Part shown: one piece after another, positions 45,587-54,104 of the stretch
How the letters are laid out: each line of letters opens with the position of its first letter
How positions within the stretch are numbered: position 1 is the first letter of the stretch
Source: an uncultured Actinomycetes bacterium
GTDB lineage: Bacteria; Actinomycetota; Acidimicrobiia; Acidimicrobiales; RAAP-2
NCBI GenBank assembly: GCA_903825305.1
Contig: CAIKAC010000023.1
Coordinates: 208,464 to 272,463, forward strand
Direction of reading: 5' to 3'
DNA length: 64,000 nt
The notes under the pieces: model-generated
What the model saw: the letters and a program-made list of their open reading frames with translations, nothing else
What the model was told of the DNA's origin: nothing
The model's database searches: none
Program-made: the position numbers and the translations under genes

Positions 45587-46272
45587 CCCAGAATCCAAGG
45601 GTTGTTTCACTCGTACCCTCAGTGACCGAAACCCTGCTTTCATGGGGTATCACGCCGATCGCATGTACTCGATTCTGTGAACAACCGCAGCTGACTTCTG
45701 TTGGTGGCACCAAGGACCCCAATCTCCAAGCCATTTACGATCTTGCTCCAGACCTCGTCATCATGGAGCGTGAGGAGAATTTACGCGAGCACTATGAAGC
45801 TTTGGTGGCACATGGTGTCACGGTGCACGCTATGCACGTCACCAGCTTGGACAGTCTCGGGCTCGAACTCAATCGGCTCGCAACAGCGCTCTCACTAAGC
45901 ACACCAGAATTGGCACTTCCGAATCGGATTGACCAGCGACTGCGTGCCTTTGTTCCCATTTGGAGAAAGCCGTGGATGGCGCTGGGCCAGCCAAGTTACG
46001 GGGCATCGCTGCTTGCCCACCTTGGCGTTGTCGTGATCCCTCAGGACCAGGGGCCTTACCCTGAAATCGAATTCCAGGATGCGGTATCCCTCAACGTCGA
46101 CATTGTCTTAGCTCCCTCTGAGCCCTATCCCTTTACGGCTCGGCAGCTACCAGAACTTGAGATGATTGCCCCGGTGGTCTTTATTGATGGACAGGACTTG
46201 TTTTGGTGGGGCGTACGAACAGAGCTCGCGCTTCAGCGAATCTCAGTACTCATTGATTCAGTCATTGCATAG
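45580..46272 (+). CDS. Helical-backbone metal/cobalamin-binding-like protein without signal peptide
   Basis: A 230-residue protein of the periplasmic-binding-protein class III (BtuF/TroA-like) fold: R-V-V-S-L-V-P-S-V-T-E-T-L-L-S-W-G at the start, V-G-G-T-K-D-P-N-L, and L-A-P-D-L-V-I-M-E-R-E-E-N. Such proteins usually bind cobalamin, haem or siderophores and are exported. This one has no signal sequence or lipobox, and no ABC permease or ATPase gene is nearby. GTG 45580 overlaps the previous stop by seven bases. Cytosolic members exist, of unknown role. Confidence 0.75.
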   Translation: MLTQNPRVVSLVPSVTETLLSWGITPIACTRFCEQPQLTSVGGTKDPNLQAIYDLAPDLVIMEREENLREHYEALVAHGVTVHAMHVTSLDSLGLELNRLATALSLSTPELALPNRIDQRLRAFVPIWRKPWMALGQPSYGASLLAHLGVVVIPQDQGPYPEIEFQDAVSLNVDIVLAPSEPYPFTARQLPELEMIAPVVFIDGQDLFWWGVRTELALQRISVLIDSVIA

Positions 46273-46305
46273 CCACGAGGCCCCACCAACGGTGGGGCCT
46301 CGTGG
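46273..46305. terminator. Bidirectional terminator
   Basis: CCACGAGGCCCCACC (46273-46287), loop AAC, GGTGGGGCCTCGTGG (46291-46305): a perfect 15-bp GC-rich stem between convergent genes. It has no U-tract on either side, but its place and strength fit a terminator. Confidence 0.8.
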
Positions 46306-46329
46306 ACATTCAGAAATGTACTGACGTCG

Positions 46330-47166
46330 CTATTTCTGAGACATACCTGCATCGACAGGAATCTTCGCTGCGGTAATAAAGCGAGCTTCATCGGAACCCA
46401 AGAACAGCACCGCGTGACTGATCTCTATTGAGTCAATCCACGGGACCGGAATCAAGTTCATGGCCGTGGCCGATTCCACCATGTCTTCTTTGGTCACTTC
46501 GCGGTCCAAGTCAGGCCGGAATGCTTGGCGGGTCGACTGGTTGTTAATCATGTCCGTATCGATGTTCGTTGGGTGAATGGTATTGACGCGGATCATGTGA
46601 GGTGCAACCTCAATGGCACAGGTTCGCGCCAAACCGACGAGACCGTGTTTCGCAGACACGTAGTGCGGAATAGCAGCCAGTCCCTTAAGGCCACCCGTAG
46701 AGCTGATGAACATAATGGAGCCACCATTTCCAGCCGCAATCATGTGATTAACCGTTGCCTTATAGGTGTGCCATACGCCAGTCAGGTTGATATCAATCAC
46801 GTCTTGCCACATGGACTCTTCCATCTGGTCGGTCATGGCAAACGATGCGATGCCAGCATTGGCCACCACGATGTCAAGCCGGCCGAACTCGGCAAATCCG
46901 GCATCTGCGGCAGCCTTGAGTGCATCAAAGTCGCGAACGTCTGCTTTGAATATCAGCATTTTGCGACCCAGCGCCTCTACTTGACGCTTGGTTTCCTCAA
47001 GGTCAGCCATCGTCCCCATTGGATACTGAATGGAATCGACGTCTTCGCAGATGTCGATACCGATGATGTCAGCCCCCTCACCGGCCAAGCGAACCGCGTG
47101 ACTGCGTCCTTGGCCTCGGGCTGCACCCGTAATAAACGCAACTTTTCCTTCAACTCTTCCAGCCAT
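46330..47166 (-). CDS. Mycofactocin-coupled SDR family oxidoreductase
   Basis: A 278-residue short-chain dehydrogenase. The N-terminus M-A-G-R-V-E-G-K-V-A-F-I-T-G-A-A-R-G-Q-G with R-S-H-A-V-R-L-A and G-I-D-I-C is the TIGR03971 type, in which NAD stays bound and mycofactocin takes the electrons. Catalytic residues: Asn-Ala-Gly, Ser in F-I-S-S-T-G-G and Y-V-S-A-K. These enzymes oxidise alcohols. The mycofactocin genes (mftA-F) are not in the window. It follows the P450 by 52 bases with a GGAGGGG ribosome binding site. Confidence 0.88.
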   Translation of the reverse strand: MAGRVEGKVAFITGAARGQGRSHAVRLAGEGADIIGIDICEDVDSIQYPMGTMADLEETKRQVEALGRKMLIFKADVRDFDALKAAADAGFAEFGRLDIVVANAGIASFAMTDQMEESMWQDVIDINLTGVWHTYKATVNHMIAAGNGGSIMFISSTGGLKGLAAIPHYVSAKHGLVGLARTCAIEVAPHMIRVNTIHPTNIDTDMINNQSTRQAFRPDLDREVTKEDMVESATAMNLIPVPWIDSIEISHAVLFLGSDEARFITAAKIPVDAGMSQK

Positions 47167-47218
47167 TACCCCTCCAAGTTTTTTGCTGATGTGTTGTTGA
47201 CCCTAGATCAAAACAAAA

Positions 47219-48418
47219 TCACGTGCTCCACTTCAACGGAAGCCCACGAAGTGACAACTGCCCGCCTCGTTCGCGAATTTCACTTAACGGCACAGCCAAC
47301 TCATAGTTGGGAATCACCTTGTGCCATTCTTCGAGTGCTACGCGCATCTCCATGCGCGTTAAGTGACTGCCCATGCAACGGTGTGGGCCAGCCCCAAAGG
47401 CCAAGTGGTTGTTCTTGGCTCGGTCAATGATCACCTCGTCGGCGTTCTCGAAAGCGTCCTCATCATGGGTTGCGGAAACCAGTACGAGTTGGACCATTTG
47501 TCCGGCCTTCATCTCCACGCCATGGAAATTGATGTCTTCTCGAACCTTGCGGCCATCCATCACGAGCGGATACGCCCGAAGAAACTCTTCATTCGCAGAC
47601 GGGATGAGCTCGGGATTGTCAATAATGCGCTGACGATCTTCGGGGTGGGTTGCCAGATGCAAGAACGCGTAACCCAGTTGCGACTTCACGGTGTCAAGAC
47701 CGGCAAGCACCAGCTGGTTGAACATGTTGAGGACGTCGTCGTCGGAAATAGGTTCGCCTTGGATGGTCGAATTCATCACGAACTGCAGGAAGTCTTTATC
47801 AGGGTCCCGAGGATTCGCATGACGCGCTGCCAACTCTGGCTCAAAGAAATCGCGAATCTCTTTCATGGCTGCCAAGGTGTCATCCATCGTGCAGCCATCA
47901 AGACCAAAGATGCCATTGAAGATCGTGTCGGAAATCCGAGCGAACTTAGGCTGCAACTCCCATGGGTAGTTGATCATTTCAAGGAAAATGCGCACCGGGA
48001 ATACACCGGCAAATGCCTCGTTGAACTCGCATCCGCCCTGATCCTTCAGCGACTCAGCAATGGATCGCGCGTATTCACGTGCCATCGGCTCAAATTTCTC
48101 AACGGCTTTGGGACCGAACGCTTTGTTGAGGATTTGACGGTACTCAACGTGCTTAGGTGCCTCGGTATTGCCAGGAATCCATTTGAATTCTGGATTCGGC
48201 TCATTGGGGGTAATCGATTCTGAAGAGAACACCGCTCCGTTTTGGAAAATCTCGCGCACATAATCTGCTTTGAGAACAATCCAGTACCCAGGATCCTCAT
48301 TCCAAAAGATTGGAGACTCTGCCCGCATCCCCTTGAATTCTTTAATCAAGGTGCCGGTGGGCTGCTCCAAATTGATATTGCCGTGGAAAACCGGGCAACC
48401 AGAAACTGATTCCGCCAT
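47219..48418 (-). CDS. Cytochrome P450 (first of three)
   Basis: A 399-residue soluble bacterial P450 that hydroxylates a hydrophobic substrate. I helix L-A-G-L-D-T-V-K-S-Q, ExxR in E-E-F-L-R, and haem motif F-G-A-G-P-H-R-C-M-G with the thiolate Cys. Start ATG 48418 has GGGGGAG seven bases upstream; the open frame begins five codons earlier. It is more distant from the two P450s at 60-63 kb than they are from each other. The mycofactocin-type SDR follows, so a hydroxylation then alcohol oxidation sequence is likely. Confidence 0.93.
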   Translation of the reverse strand: MAESVSGCPVFHGNINLEQPTGTLIKEFKGMRAESPIFWNEDPGYWIVLKADYVREIFQNGAVFSSESITPNEPNPEFKWIPGNTEAPKHVEYRQILNKAFGPKAVEKFEPMAREYARSIAESLKDQGGCEFNEAFAGVFPVRIFLEMINYPWELQPKFARISDTIFNGIFGLDGCTMDDTLAAMKEIRDFFEPELAARHANPRDPDKDFLQFVMNSTIQGEPISDDDVLNMFNQLVLAGLDTVKSQLGYAFLHLATHPEDRQRIIDNPELIPSANEEFLRAYPLVMDGRKVREDINFHGVEMKAGQMVQLVLVSATHDEDAFENADEVIIDRAKNNHLAFGAGPHRCMGSHLTRMEMRVALEEWHKVIPNYELAVPLSEIRERGGQLSLRGLPLKWST

Positions 48419-48486
48419 TGTGAACTCCCCCATGTTCTACGACTCACGCACAGCGCTGTCTGAATGGCACCATGTGCCTATTCATG

Positions 48487-48515
48487 AGCATAATCAGCAT
48501 GAATTGGCTGGTCAA
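48487..48515 (-). promoter_or_regulatory. Promoter of the P450-SDR operon
   Basis: Minus strand TTGACC (48515-48510), 17 bases, TATGCT (48492-48487). A good sigma-70-like promoter about 70 bases before the P450 start, located just after the amidohydrolase stop. Confidence 0.6.
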
Positions 48516-48520
48516 ACTCC

Positions 48521-49888
48521 CTAAGAAATCTCCACGGGCGCTTCGCGACCGGCCATCAAAGTCCATGCCACTCGCTCGGGAACGGCTCTGTCTCCAAGTT
48601 CCAACAAACACCAATCTGCATCGGTCCTCGCCTCGCCGGAGAGTGCGTCTGCGCTAAGGAGTCGCGCCGCCACCCAAGGAGCTATGCATTCTTGGTCTCC
48701 AAGCACAATCCCAGACCTCGTCCTTCTCGTACTTGCTGCCCTCATGATGTCAACTGGGTCACGTGAGCTGTAGGGCGCATCTGAGCTCAGCGCTACGGAG
48801 ATACCGGCGGATAGCAGCGACCCAAGTGGCCACCATCTTGAAGCTTCATCGAATCCTGCTTCCTCGATGTAGCGGTCCCCTCGCTCGGCTATGAAACCCG
48901 GCTGAGTAACTACCTGAAGGCCGAGCCTCGAAATCCAAGCCACGAGATCGGCGTCTAACACTGCCCCATGTTCCACTCGGTCCCCGACTACAACCCCAGC
49001 GAGTTCGAAGGCGCTGAGTGCCACCACGGCCTGCACTTGGGTTACGCAGTGCACCGCGATATTTCTCTCTTTTCGATGAGCTTGGATGATGACATCTGCC
49101 AGACTTCCGATGTCCGGCAACGAGACATCGTCAAGCACTACTTTCATGGGGCCCAAAAAGAAATTGACTGGCTGATAGTCCGTATCGGCATCGGCCATAC
49201 ACACGATGCGCTGCGACAGGCCCGACTCCCCTACCCATGTATCGAAGTCAGCGAGTTCGCGATCCCCCAAACCTGGCGTCGTCTCAGTCACACCGGCGAC
49301 ACCTTGTTCAAGCCATTGCTGGCCAAGGTGGTGCGCTGACATCGACTGACGCGGGAGGCGCGCCATCCAAGAGTCGGCGCGAAATAATTGGCCATTGGGT
49401 TCGCCATCAGCATCGAACTCCATAAATGAGTTGGACATTCCAAGCATCGTTAACTCTTCAAGGCCAACGGAATTCACCACCCACATCGCCCCACTGGCGT
49501 GTTCAACTCGTATCGAATGGTTCATACTGAGTGCGTCAAGCCTTGCCTTGTCAAGGTAGCCACAATGAGATTCGTGATATCCCGATATTCGAATCCACTC
49601 GTTGTGTGGCGTCTCGGAAATTCGTTGCCTCACTGCAGCAGTAAAAAGATCGGGACTGGTCACGACGTCCGGCCCAACGTCAAGAGAAAAGGCTCTCGCT
49701 ACGGTTGCCCTCACATGGCAATGGTGGTCATGGAAGGCCCGGCTGAGTACTAAACCCTGGGCATTGAGCGACAAATCGTATTCCGAGCTTGCCGGAAGTA
49801 ATTTCCCATGCTCAATGATCACGTCTTCTACGCGAGATTGACCGTCATGCATCCACCCCACGTCAATATTGCTTAGAAGTACCCGCAC
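48521..49888 (-). CDS. Amidohydrolase family 3 (YtcJ-like) protein
   Basis: A 455-residue metal-dependent hydrolase. Metal-site pattern D-H-H-C-H-V near residue 54-59, Lys in G-P-M-K-V-V-L-D-D, H-C-V-T-Q, R-V-E-H-G-A, and Asp in L-S-S-D-A-P-Y-S-S-R-D-P. Family members hydrolyse C-N bonds in formamides or cyclic amides; the substrate is unknown. ATG at 49888. It lies between the SDR/desulforedoxin operon and the P450 operon, 33 bases after the former, so read-through is possible. Confidence 0.83.
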   Translation of the reverse strand: MRVLLSNIDVGWMHDGQSRVEDVIIEHGKLLPASSEYDLSLNAQGLVLSRAFHDHHCHVRATVARAFSLDVGPDVVTSPDLFTAAVRQRISETPHNEWIRISGYHESHCGYLDKARLDALSMNHSIRVEHASGAMWVVNSVGLEELTMLGMSNSFMEFDADGEPNGQLFRADSWMARLPRQSMSAHHLGQQWLEQGVAGVTETTPGLGDRELADFDTWVGESGLSQRIVCMADADTDYQPVNFFLGPMKVVLDDVSLPDIGSLADVIIQAHRKERNIAVHCVTQVQAVVALSAFELAGVVVGDRVEHGAVLDADLVAWISRLGLQVVTQPGFIAERGDRYIEEAGFDEASRWWPLGSLLSAGISVALSSDAPYSSRDPVDIMRAASTRRTRSGIVLGDQECIAPWVAARLLSADALSGEARTDADWCLLELGDRAVPERVAWTLMAGREAPVEIS

Positions 49889-49921
49889 ACAAACCTCACT
49901 GATCTCGCCCTTGGCGAGAAT

Positions 49922-50071
49922 CTAGTCAGAGGATGGGAGAGGCTTGGCGGACTGCAATTCCATGTCAACGCCGTGGCAACGGAATCGCCCATCGCCCTTT
50001 TTTACGCACATGACAACGGTGTTGCACGTGCCGCAGGTGTAGCGCTTACCAACTTGATTGCTCTCACTCAT
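49922..50071 (-). CDS. Desulforedoxin-like small protein, variant with Cys-His
   Basis: A 49-residue protein (MSESNQVGKRYTCGTCNTVV start). Cys13-x2-Cys16-x15-Cys32-His33 follows exactly the spacing of desulforedoxin (C-x2-C-x15-C-C), but the last Cys is replaced by His33. The following G-V-D-M is also like desulforedoxin. A rubredoxin-like iron or zinc site with three Cys and perhaps one His is likely. ATG 50071 has GAGAGG upstream, three bases after the SDR stop, so it is the last gene of the operon. Confidence 0.75.
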   Translation of the reverse strand: MSESNQVGKRYTCGTCNTVVMCVKKGDGRFRCHGVDMELQSAKPLPSSD

Positions 50072-50074
50072 GAT

Positions 50075-50926
50075 CTACCTCTCGCCGTGGGCGCTTCGAC
50101 GCCCACCTTCCAACATGCCAATGGGTTCTGAATAATCGCCAGTCGCAAAGGGAGAGTCCCCTGGGGCGCTACACATTCCGGCGTCGACTTCCAAAGAAAT
50201 TCCCGTAACCAACGACGCATCGTCACTACACAGATAAAGCGCTCCAGCGGCAATATCTTCAGGCATACCGACTCGACCCATGAGGGAAAAATCGGCCAGC
50301 GCGTCTTTGGCGCCTTCTAAGTCATGAGGGTCACCCTTGACGATGTCGGCCGTCATGGCCGACAAAATAGCTCCCGGGATAATGGCATTGACCCTGATTC
50401 CTTTTGGTCGCAACTCTGCAGCCACGGAGCGTGTCAGCCCCAACACAGCGGCCTTGGCAGCTGAATAGGCATGGGCTCCGACGCCACCTACGAGTCCAGC
50501 GGGTGACGAGGTGGTCAAGATAGCTCCCGTGCGACGAGGTTCCATGACCCGTGCTGCGTGCTTCATGCCATGGAAGGCGCCTCGCAAGATCACCGCAAAG
50601 GTCATGTCTACGTCGGACATTACCGACTTCGAGATTGGACCCAATGCCCCCATGATGCCAGCGTTGTTAAACATGATGTCAAGCTGACCAAATTCAGCCA
50701 CCGCGGTGTCAACGGCATTGGCCATGTCGGCCTCTACGGTCACATCAGTTCGAACAAACCGAGTGCCAGCCCCAAGGCGTTCGCAAAGTGCGCGACCTTG
50801 TTCCTCTTGCACATCGGCAATCACCACACGCGCACCTTCGGCCACAAATCGTTCGACACTGGCTGCACCAATACCCGAGCCACCACCTGTAATCACAGCG
50901 ACGCGGCCCTCGAGCCGTCGAGTCAT
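50075..50926 (-). CDS. Short-chain dehydrogenase/reductase
   Basis: A classical SDR of 283 residues: cofactor motif T-G-G-G-S-G-I-G, N-N-A-G, active-site Ser in T-S-S-P-A and Y-S-A-A-K, and the usual I-P-G-A end region. A C-terminal extension of about 30 residues is Gly/Ser/Arg-rich. The frame opens at 50947, but ATG 50926 overlaps the NTF2-like stop in ATGA, which fixes the start. It is flanked by the NTF2-like gene and the desulforedoxin-like gene. A steroid or terpene alcohol substrate is possible by context. Confidence 0.9.
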   Translation of the reverse strand: MTRRLEGRVAVITGGGSGIGAASVERFVAEGARVVIADVQEEQGRALCERLGAGTRFVRTDVTVEADMANAVDTAVAEFGQLDIMFNNAGIMGALGPISKSVMSDVDMTFAVILRGAFHGMKHAARVMEPRRTGAILTTSSPAGLVGGVGAHAYSAAKAAVLGLTRSVAAELRPKGIRVNAIIPGAILSAMTADIVKGDPHDLEGAKDALADFSLMGRVGMPEDIAAGALYLCSDDASLVTGISLEVDAGMCSAPGDSPFATGDYSEPIGMLEGGRRSAHGER

Positions 50927-51387
50927 GGTGTCACCTCGGCTGGCCAACCTTCACGAGAATCAACGACTCGAGTAATGCCAATACGCTTGAAGCAGTACCT
51001 CGCGACACCATCTTCTATACGGAATTCGTCGTCGTAACTTCCCCAGCCAATGATTGACGTGTCGACACCTGAAGCGAAATACAACAGATATGAACGAATG
51101 TCGACCCTGCCGCCTCCGTGAGCTGTGATCGCCAAGTTGGTGTGGAAATGGACTTTCACCGTTGGATCATCGGCGAATGCCTGAGTATAGAAACCAAGAA
51201 TCGCATCCACGCCTTCGAAGCGCGCCCCTGGCACTTCCAGGACGGCATCGCTGGTAAAGAGTTCAGGGATTTTGGAAAGATCTTGAGCGTCCATGGAATC
51301 TACATAGCCGCGCAATGTTGCCTGGGCAGCTTGGGCGTCTTCAAGGCGCTGAATGCGCTCCCCAAGGTCGAGGTCGTTAGTTGCCAC
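50923..51387 (-). CDS. NTF2-like (SnoaL_4) family protein
   Basis: A 154-residue protein of the NTF2-like fold with an N-terminal L-E-D-A-Q-A-A-Q-A-T-L-R-G-Y helix, L-F-T-S-D-A-V-L-E-V-P-G, and H-F-H-T-N-L near the middle. Members include hydratases, isomerases and binding proteins; the catalytic residues cannot be fixed here. GTG start at 51387 overlaps the upstream small gene by 11 bases, and its stop overlaps the SDR start. Confidence 0.78.
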   Translation of the reverse strand: MATNDLDLGERIQRLEDAQAAQATLRGYVDSMDAQDLSKIPELFTSDAVLEVPGARFEGVDAILGFYTQAFADDPTVKVHFHTNLAITAHGGGRVDIRSYLLYFASGVDTSIIGWGSYDDEFRIEDGVARYCFKRIGITRVVDSREGWPAEVTP

Positions 51388-51520
51388 CTTGGCCTCCCGG
51401 CGCGAAGGTCACCACCGGCTCCTGGCTACAACACTCAAGACTGGCATCACCTGAGTTGACCACGATGGCTTCGGAGCCACAGGATTCGCATCGGATTCGA
51501 GTTCCGGATTCATACTGCAT
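51377..51520 (-). CDS. Desulforedoxin-like small protein
   Basis: A 47-residue protein beginning MQYESGTRIRCESCGSEAIV. Cys11-x2-Cys14-x15-Cys30-Cys31 is exactly the desulforedoxin pattern for one iron (or zinc) bound by four Cys. ATG 51520 has GGGGG eight bases upstream; an ATG at 51535 is also possible. First gene of the four-gene operon, overlapping the NTF2-like gene by 11 bases. It is divergent from the acyl-CoA ligase. Desulforedoxin domains are best known from anaerobes, so its role here is open. Confidence 0.75.
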   Translation of the reverse strand: MQYESGTRIRCESCGSEAIVVNSGDASLECCSQEPVVTFAPGGQGGN

Positions 51521-51559
51521 CGATTGCGCCCCCATTCTCAGCCGCCCACGCAGCTGTGA

Positions 51560-51588
51560 TTGCAATTGAACCATATCATTCGTATAGT
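51560..51588 (+). promoter_or_regulatory. Promoter of the acyl-CoA ligase operon
   Basis: TTGCAA (51560-51565), exactly 17 bases, TATAGT (51583-51588). The spacer contains ATCATTCGT, which also occurs next to the thiolase promoter at 59.9 kb. Confidence 0.7.
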
Positions 51589-51640
51589 TTCGAGGTCAGG
51601 CCATTTGGGGGGCTGCCAACAAGCGCTAGGAGGGGTAGGG

Positions 51641-53245
51641 ATGGCTACATCCACGGGGCAACCAAGAACCCTCCCTTCGACGGCGCTCGAATTCTTTGAT
51701 GAGTCTGTTCGTCGAAATGCCTCTGCGATCTTCACCAAGTATTTCGAAACCGAGATGACCTATGGAGAGATGGACGTGCGCAGCACAGCGCTCGCAGCTC
51801 GTCTTCGCAGCCGAGGAGTTGCGGCCGGAGATCGTGTAGGCATCTACTTGCAGAACACCCCTGCTTGGTGTGCCATCGCCCTCGCAGTGTGGAAGCTTGG
51901 CGCCATTGTGGTTCCTGTAAACCCCATGTACAAAGTCCCAGAAGTCATGAAAATTGTCGATGATGCTGGCTTGGTCGCCCTCTTTGGCCATCCGGAACTT
52001 CTTGACGATGAGATGGCGACGGCGCTTCAGGACCACGGTGTTTCCTCTCTCGTATCTTGCGACCCTTGGGCCCCAGGAGCTGAAGTCCTTGGCCTTGGAT
52101 TCGAACCTTTTCACCCGCAGGTCGCTGATATCGAAAATCTTGCTGACCTTTGGGCGCCAGGCGACGAGGAATTTGAGCGTTCCCCCATCGACGGCGAGTC
52201 AATTGCGGCTTTGATTTACACCTCGGGAACGACCGGTCCCCCTAAAGGTTCGATGTCGAGCCACGGCGCACTCAGCTTTAACACTGCTACGTATCGTGAT
52301 TGGATGAACTTGGATGGCGACGATGTCGTACTGTGCGTTGCGCCCTTGTTTCACATCACCGGGCTGGTCGGCGGCTTCTTGATCGCCGCGCTCCTTGGAT
52401 CGCCGTTGGTGTTGACCTATCGATTTGACCCCGAGATGATTCTTGACGTCATTGAGAGTACTCAGGCAAGTTTCACAATCGCATCAATTACGGCTTTCAC
52501 TGCCCTCATGCACAGCCCTGGTGCGGCACAATCAGATTTGAGCAGCTTGCGCACTATTTACTCAGGTGGGGCTCCGATCATGCCCTCAACTCTTGAAGGG
52601 TTTCACAGTACGTTTGGCCACTACATCCATAACATCTACGGCCTCACTGAAACGAATTCGCCGACCCATGCCGTTCCCTTGGGAGCGGCTGCACCGGTTG
52701 ACCCCGACACCGGGGCGATCTCGGTTGGACAATGCATATTCGAAACTTCGATGCGTGTCATCGATGACACAGGCCAAGAGCTTCCAATCGGTGCAGTTGG
52801 AGAAATCAGCGTTCGCGGACCACAGTTGTTCTCCGGATATTGGAACAAACCACAAGAGACCGCTGGGGTCATGATTGATGGATGGTTTTCAACTGGTGAC
52901 ATCGGCTACGTCGATGAGGCTGGTTGGTGCTACGTCATTGATCGCAAAAAGGATCAGATCAATGTCTCGGGATACAAAGTGTGGCCCCGTGAAGTCGAAG
53001 ACGTGCTCACCAGCCACCCAGCAGTGTTGGAAGCAGCTGTTGTTGGCGTACCGGACGAGTACCGAGGAGAATCGGTAAAGGCATTTGTCAGCCTTCGTTC
53101 CGGTCAGGTGATCGACGAAGCTTCCCTCATCGAATTTTGCAAGGCCTCCATGGCTGCATACAAGTACCCGCGCTCCATCGAGATCGTGAGTGAAATACCA
53201 AAAACTGCAACGGGGAAAATTCTTCGCCGAGCACTGCGTTCTTGA
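51641..53245 (+). CDS. Fatty-acyl-CoA ligase / AMP-dependent synthetase (ANL family)
   Basis: A 534-residue adenylating enzyme that activates a carboxylic acid as CoA thioester. P-loop-like motif L-I-Y-T-S-G-T-T-G-P-P-K-G, A5 region Y-G-L-T-E-T-N, W-F-S-T-G-D-I-G-Y, hinge D-R-K-K-D-Q-I-N-V-S-G-Y-K-V, W-P-R-E-V-E-D-V-L and the C-terminal catalytic Lys in P-K-T-A-T-G-K-I-L-R-R. ATG 51641 has AGGAGGGG nearby. It heads a plus-strand operon with two SDRs. The substrate could be a side-chain acid made by the P450s, but this is inference. Confidence 0.92.
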   Translation: MATSTGQPRTLPSTALEFFDESVRRNASAIFTKYFETEMTYGEMDVRSTALAARLRSRGVAAGDRVGIYLQNTPAWCAIALAVWKLGAIVVPVNPMYKVPEVMKIVDDAGLVALFGHPELLDDEMATALQDHGVSSLVSCDPWAPGAEVLGLGFEPFHPQVADIENLADLWAPGDEEFERSPIDGESIAALIYTSGTTGPPKGSMSSHGALSFNTATYRDWMNLDGDDVVLCVAPLFHITGLVGGFLIAALLGSPLVLTYRFDPEMILDVIESTQASFTIASITAFTALMHSPGAAQSDLSSLRTIYSGGAPIMPSTLEGFHSTFGHYIHNIYGLTETNSPTHAVPLGAAAPVDPDTGAISVGQCIFETSMRVIDDTGQELPIGAVGEISVRGPQLFSGYWNKPQETAGVMIDGWFSTGDIGYVDEAGWCYVIDRKKDQINVSGYKVWPREVEDVLTSHPAVLEAAVVGVPDEYRGESVKAFVSLRSGQVIDEASLIEFCKASMAAYKYPRSIEIVSEIPKTATGKILRRALRS

Positions 53246-53280
53246 ACTAAACAAACAGATAGACAATCCAAGGGGGAATC

Positions 53281-54084
53281 ATGAAATTGGAAAACAAAGT
53301 TGCCGTTGTCACCGGTGGAACTCGCGGTATCGGTCGAGCGATCACCGAAGCATTTCTCTTGGAGGGCGCTTCAGTTGTGGTCTCGGGTCGTGACGCGACC
53401 AAAGGCGCAGTTGCCATTGGCGAACTCACGCAGCTGCTTGCGAGCAACAACCTTCCCGTGGATCGAGTTCACTTTGTTCCTGGTGACGCCCGACTTCAAG
53501 CTGACACGGAGGCACTGATCGATGAGTCCACGGCCAAGTTCGGTCAGGTCGACATCTTGGTTAATAATGCAGGAGGCTCAAGCGGCTTCGCGCTCATTGG
53601 GGATCTCAGTGATGATGCTTGGAATGAGGCAAACAACTGGGTACTGAACTCGACCTTCTGGGCGAGTCGTCGCGTGTTGAACGGCATGAAGGACCGTGGA
53701 TTTGGCCGCATCATCAACATTTCCTCTCTTGAGTCCAAGACCGTTCAAACCCCAATGGCCGGTCACTACAGCGTCTTTAAGGCTGCCGTCAATGCTCTTG
53801 GTCGAGCCATCACCGCCGAATATGGGCCCTATGGCATCACGGCCAACTCCATCTGCCCCGGGGCAGTCGAAACCGACTTGATGAAAACCACGGGTCGCGA
53901 CTCCGCAGCGGCGATGGGTATCTCCTACGAAGAGTTCCTTGACTCATACGCGCAGCAAACGTTGACCAAGAAGATCAACACCGTCGAAGAGTGCGCTGCA
54001 GTCGCCGTATTGCTTGCTTCCAACGCAGGCGCGGGTATTGCTGGAACGACCATCAACGTTGATGGTGGAACGTCGCCGTTCTAG
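53281..54084 (+). CDS. Short-chain dehydrogenase/reductase (FabG-like)
   Basis: A 267-residue SDR: T-G-G-T-R-G-I-G cofactor motif, N-N-A-G-G, Ser in I-S-S-L-E and Y-S-V-F-K, P-G-A-V-E-T and D-G-G-T-S-P-F end. It most likely oxidises or reduces a beta-hydroxyacyl-CoA or alcohol. It follows the ligase by 35 bases and precedes the next SDR by 20. Confidence 0.9.
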   Translation: MKLENKVAVVTGGTRGIGRAITEAFLLEGASVVVSGRDATKGAVAIGELTQLLASNNLPVDRVHFVPGDARLQADTEALIDESTAKFGQVDILVNNAGGSSGFALIGDLSDDAWNEANNWVLNSTFWASRRVLNGMKDRGFGRIINISSLESKTVQTPMAGHYSVFKAAVNALGRAITAEYGPYGITANSICPGAVETDLMKTTGRDSAAAMGISYEEFLDSYAQQTLTKKINTVEECAAVAVLLASNAGAGIAGTTINVDGGTSPF

Positions 54085-54104
54085 ATACGGCCTACTCTGA
54101 ACTC

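Noticed and set aside
46525-48223. Two long plus-strand frames (301 and 286 codons)
   Set aside because: Antisense to the mycofactocin-type SDR and the first P450, both with intact motifs.
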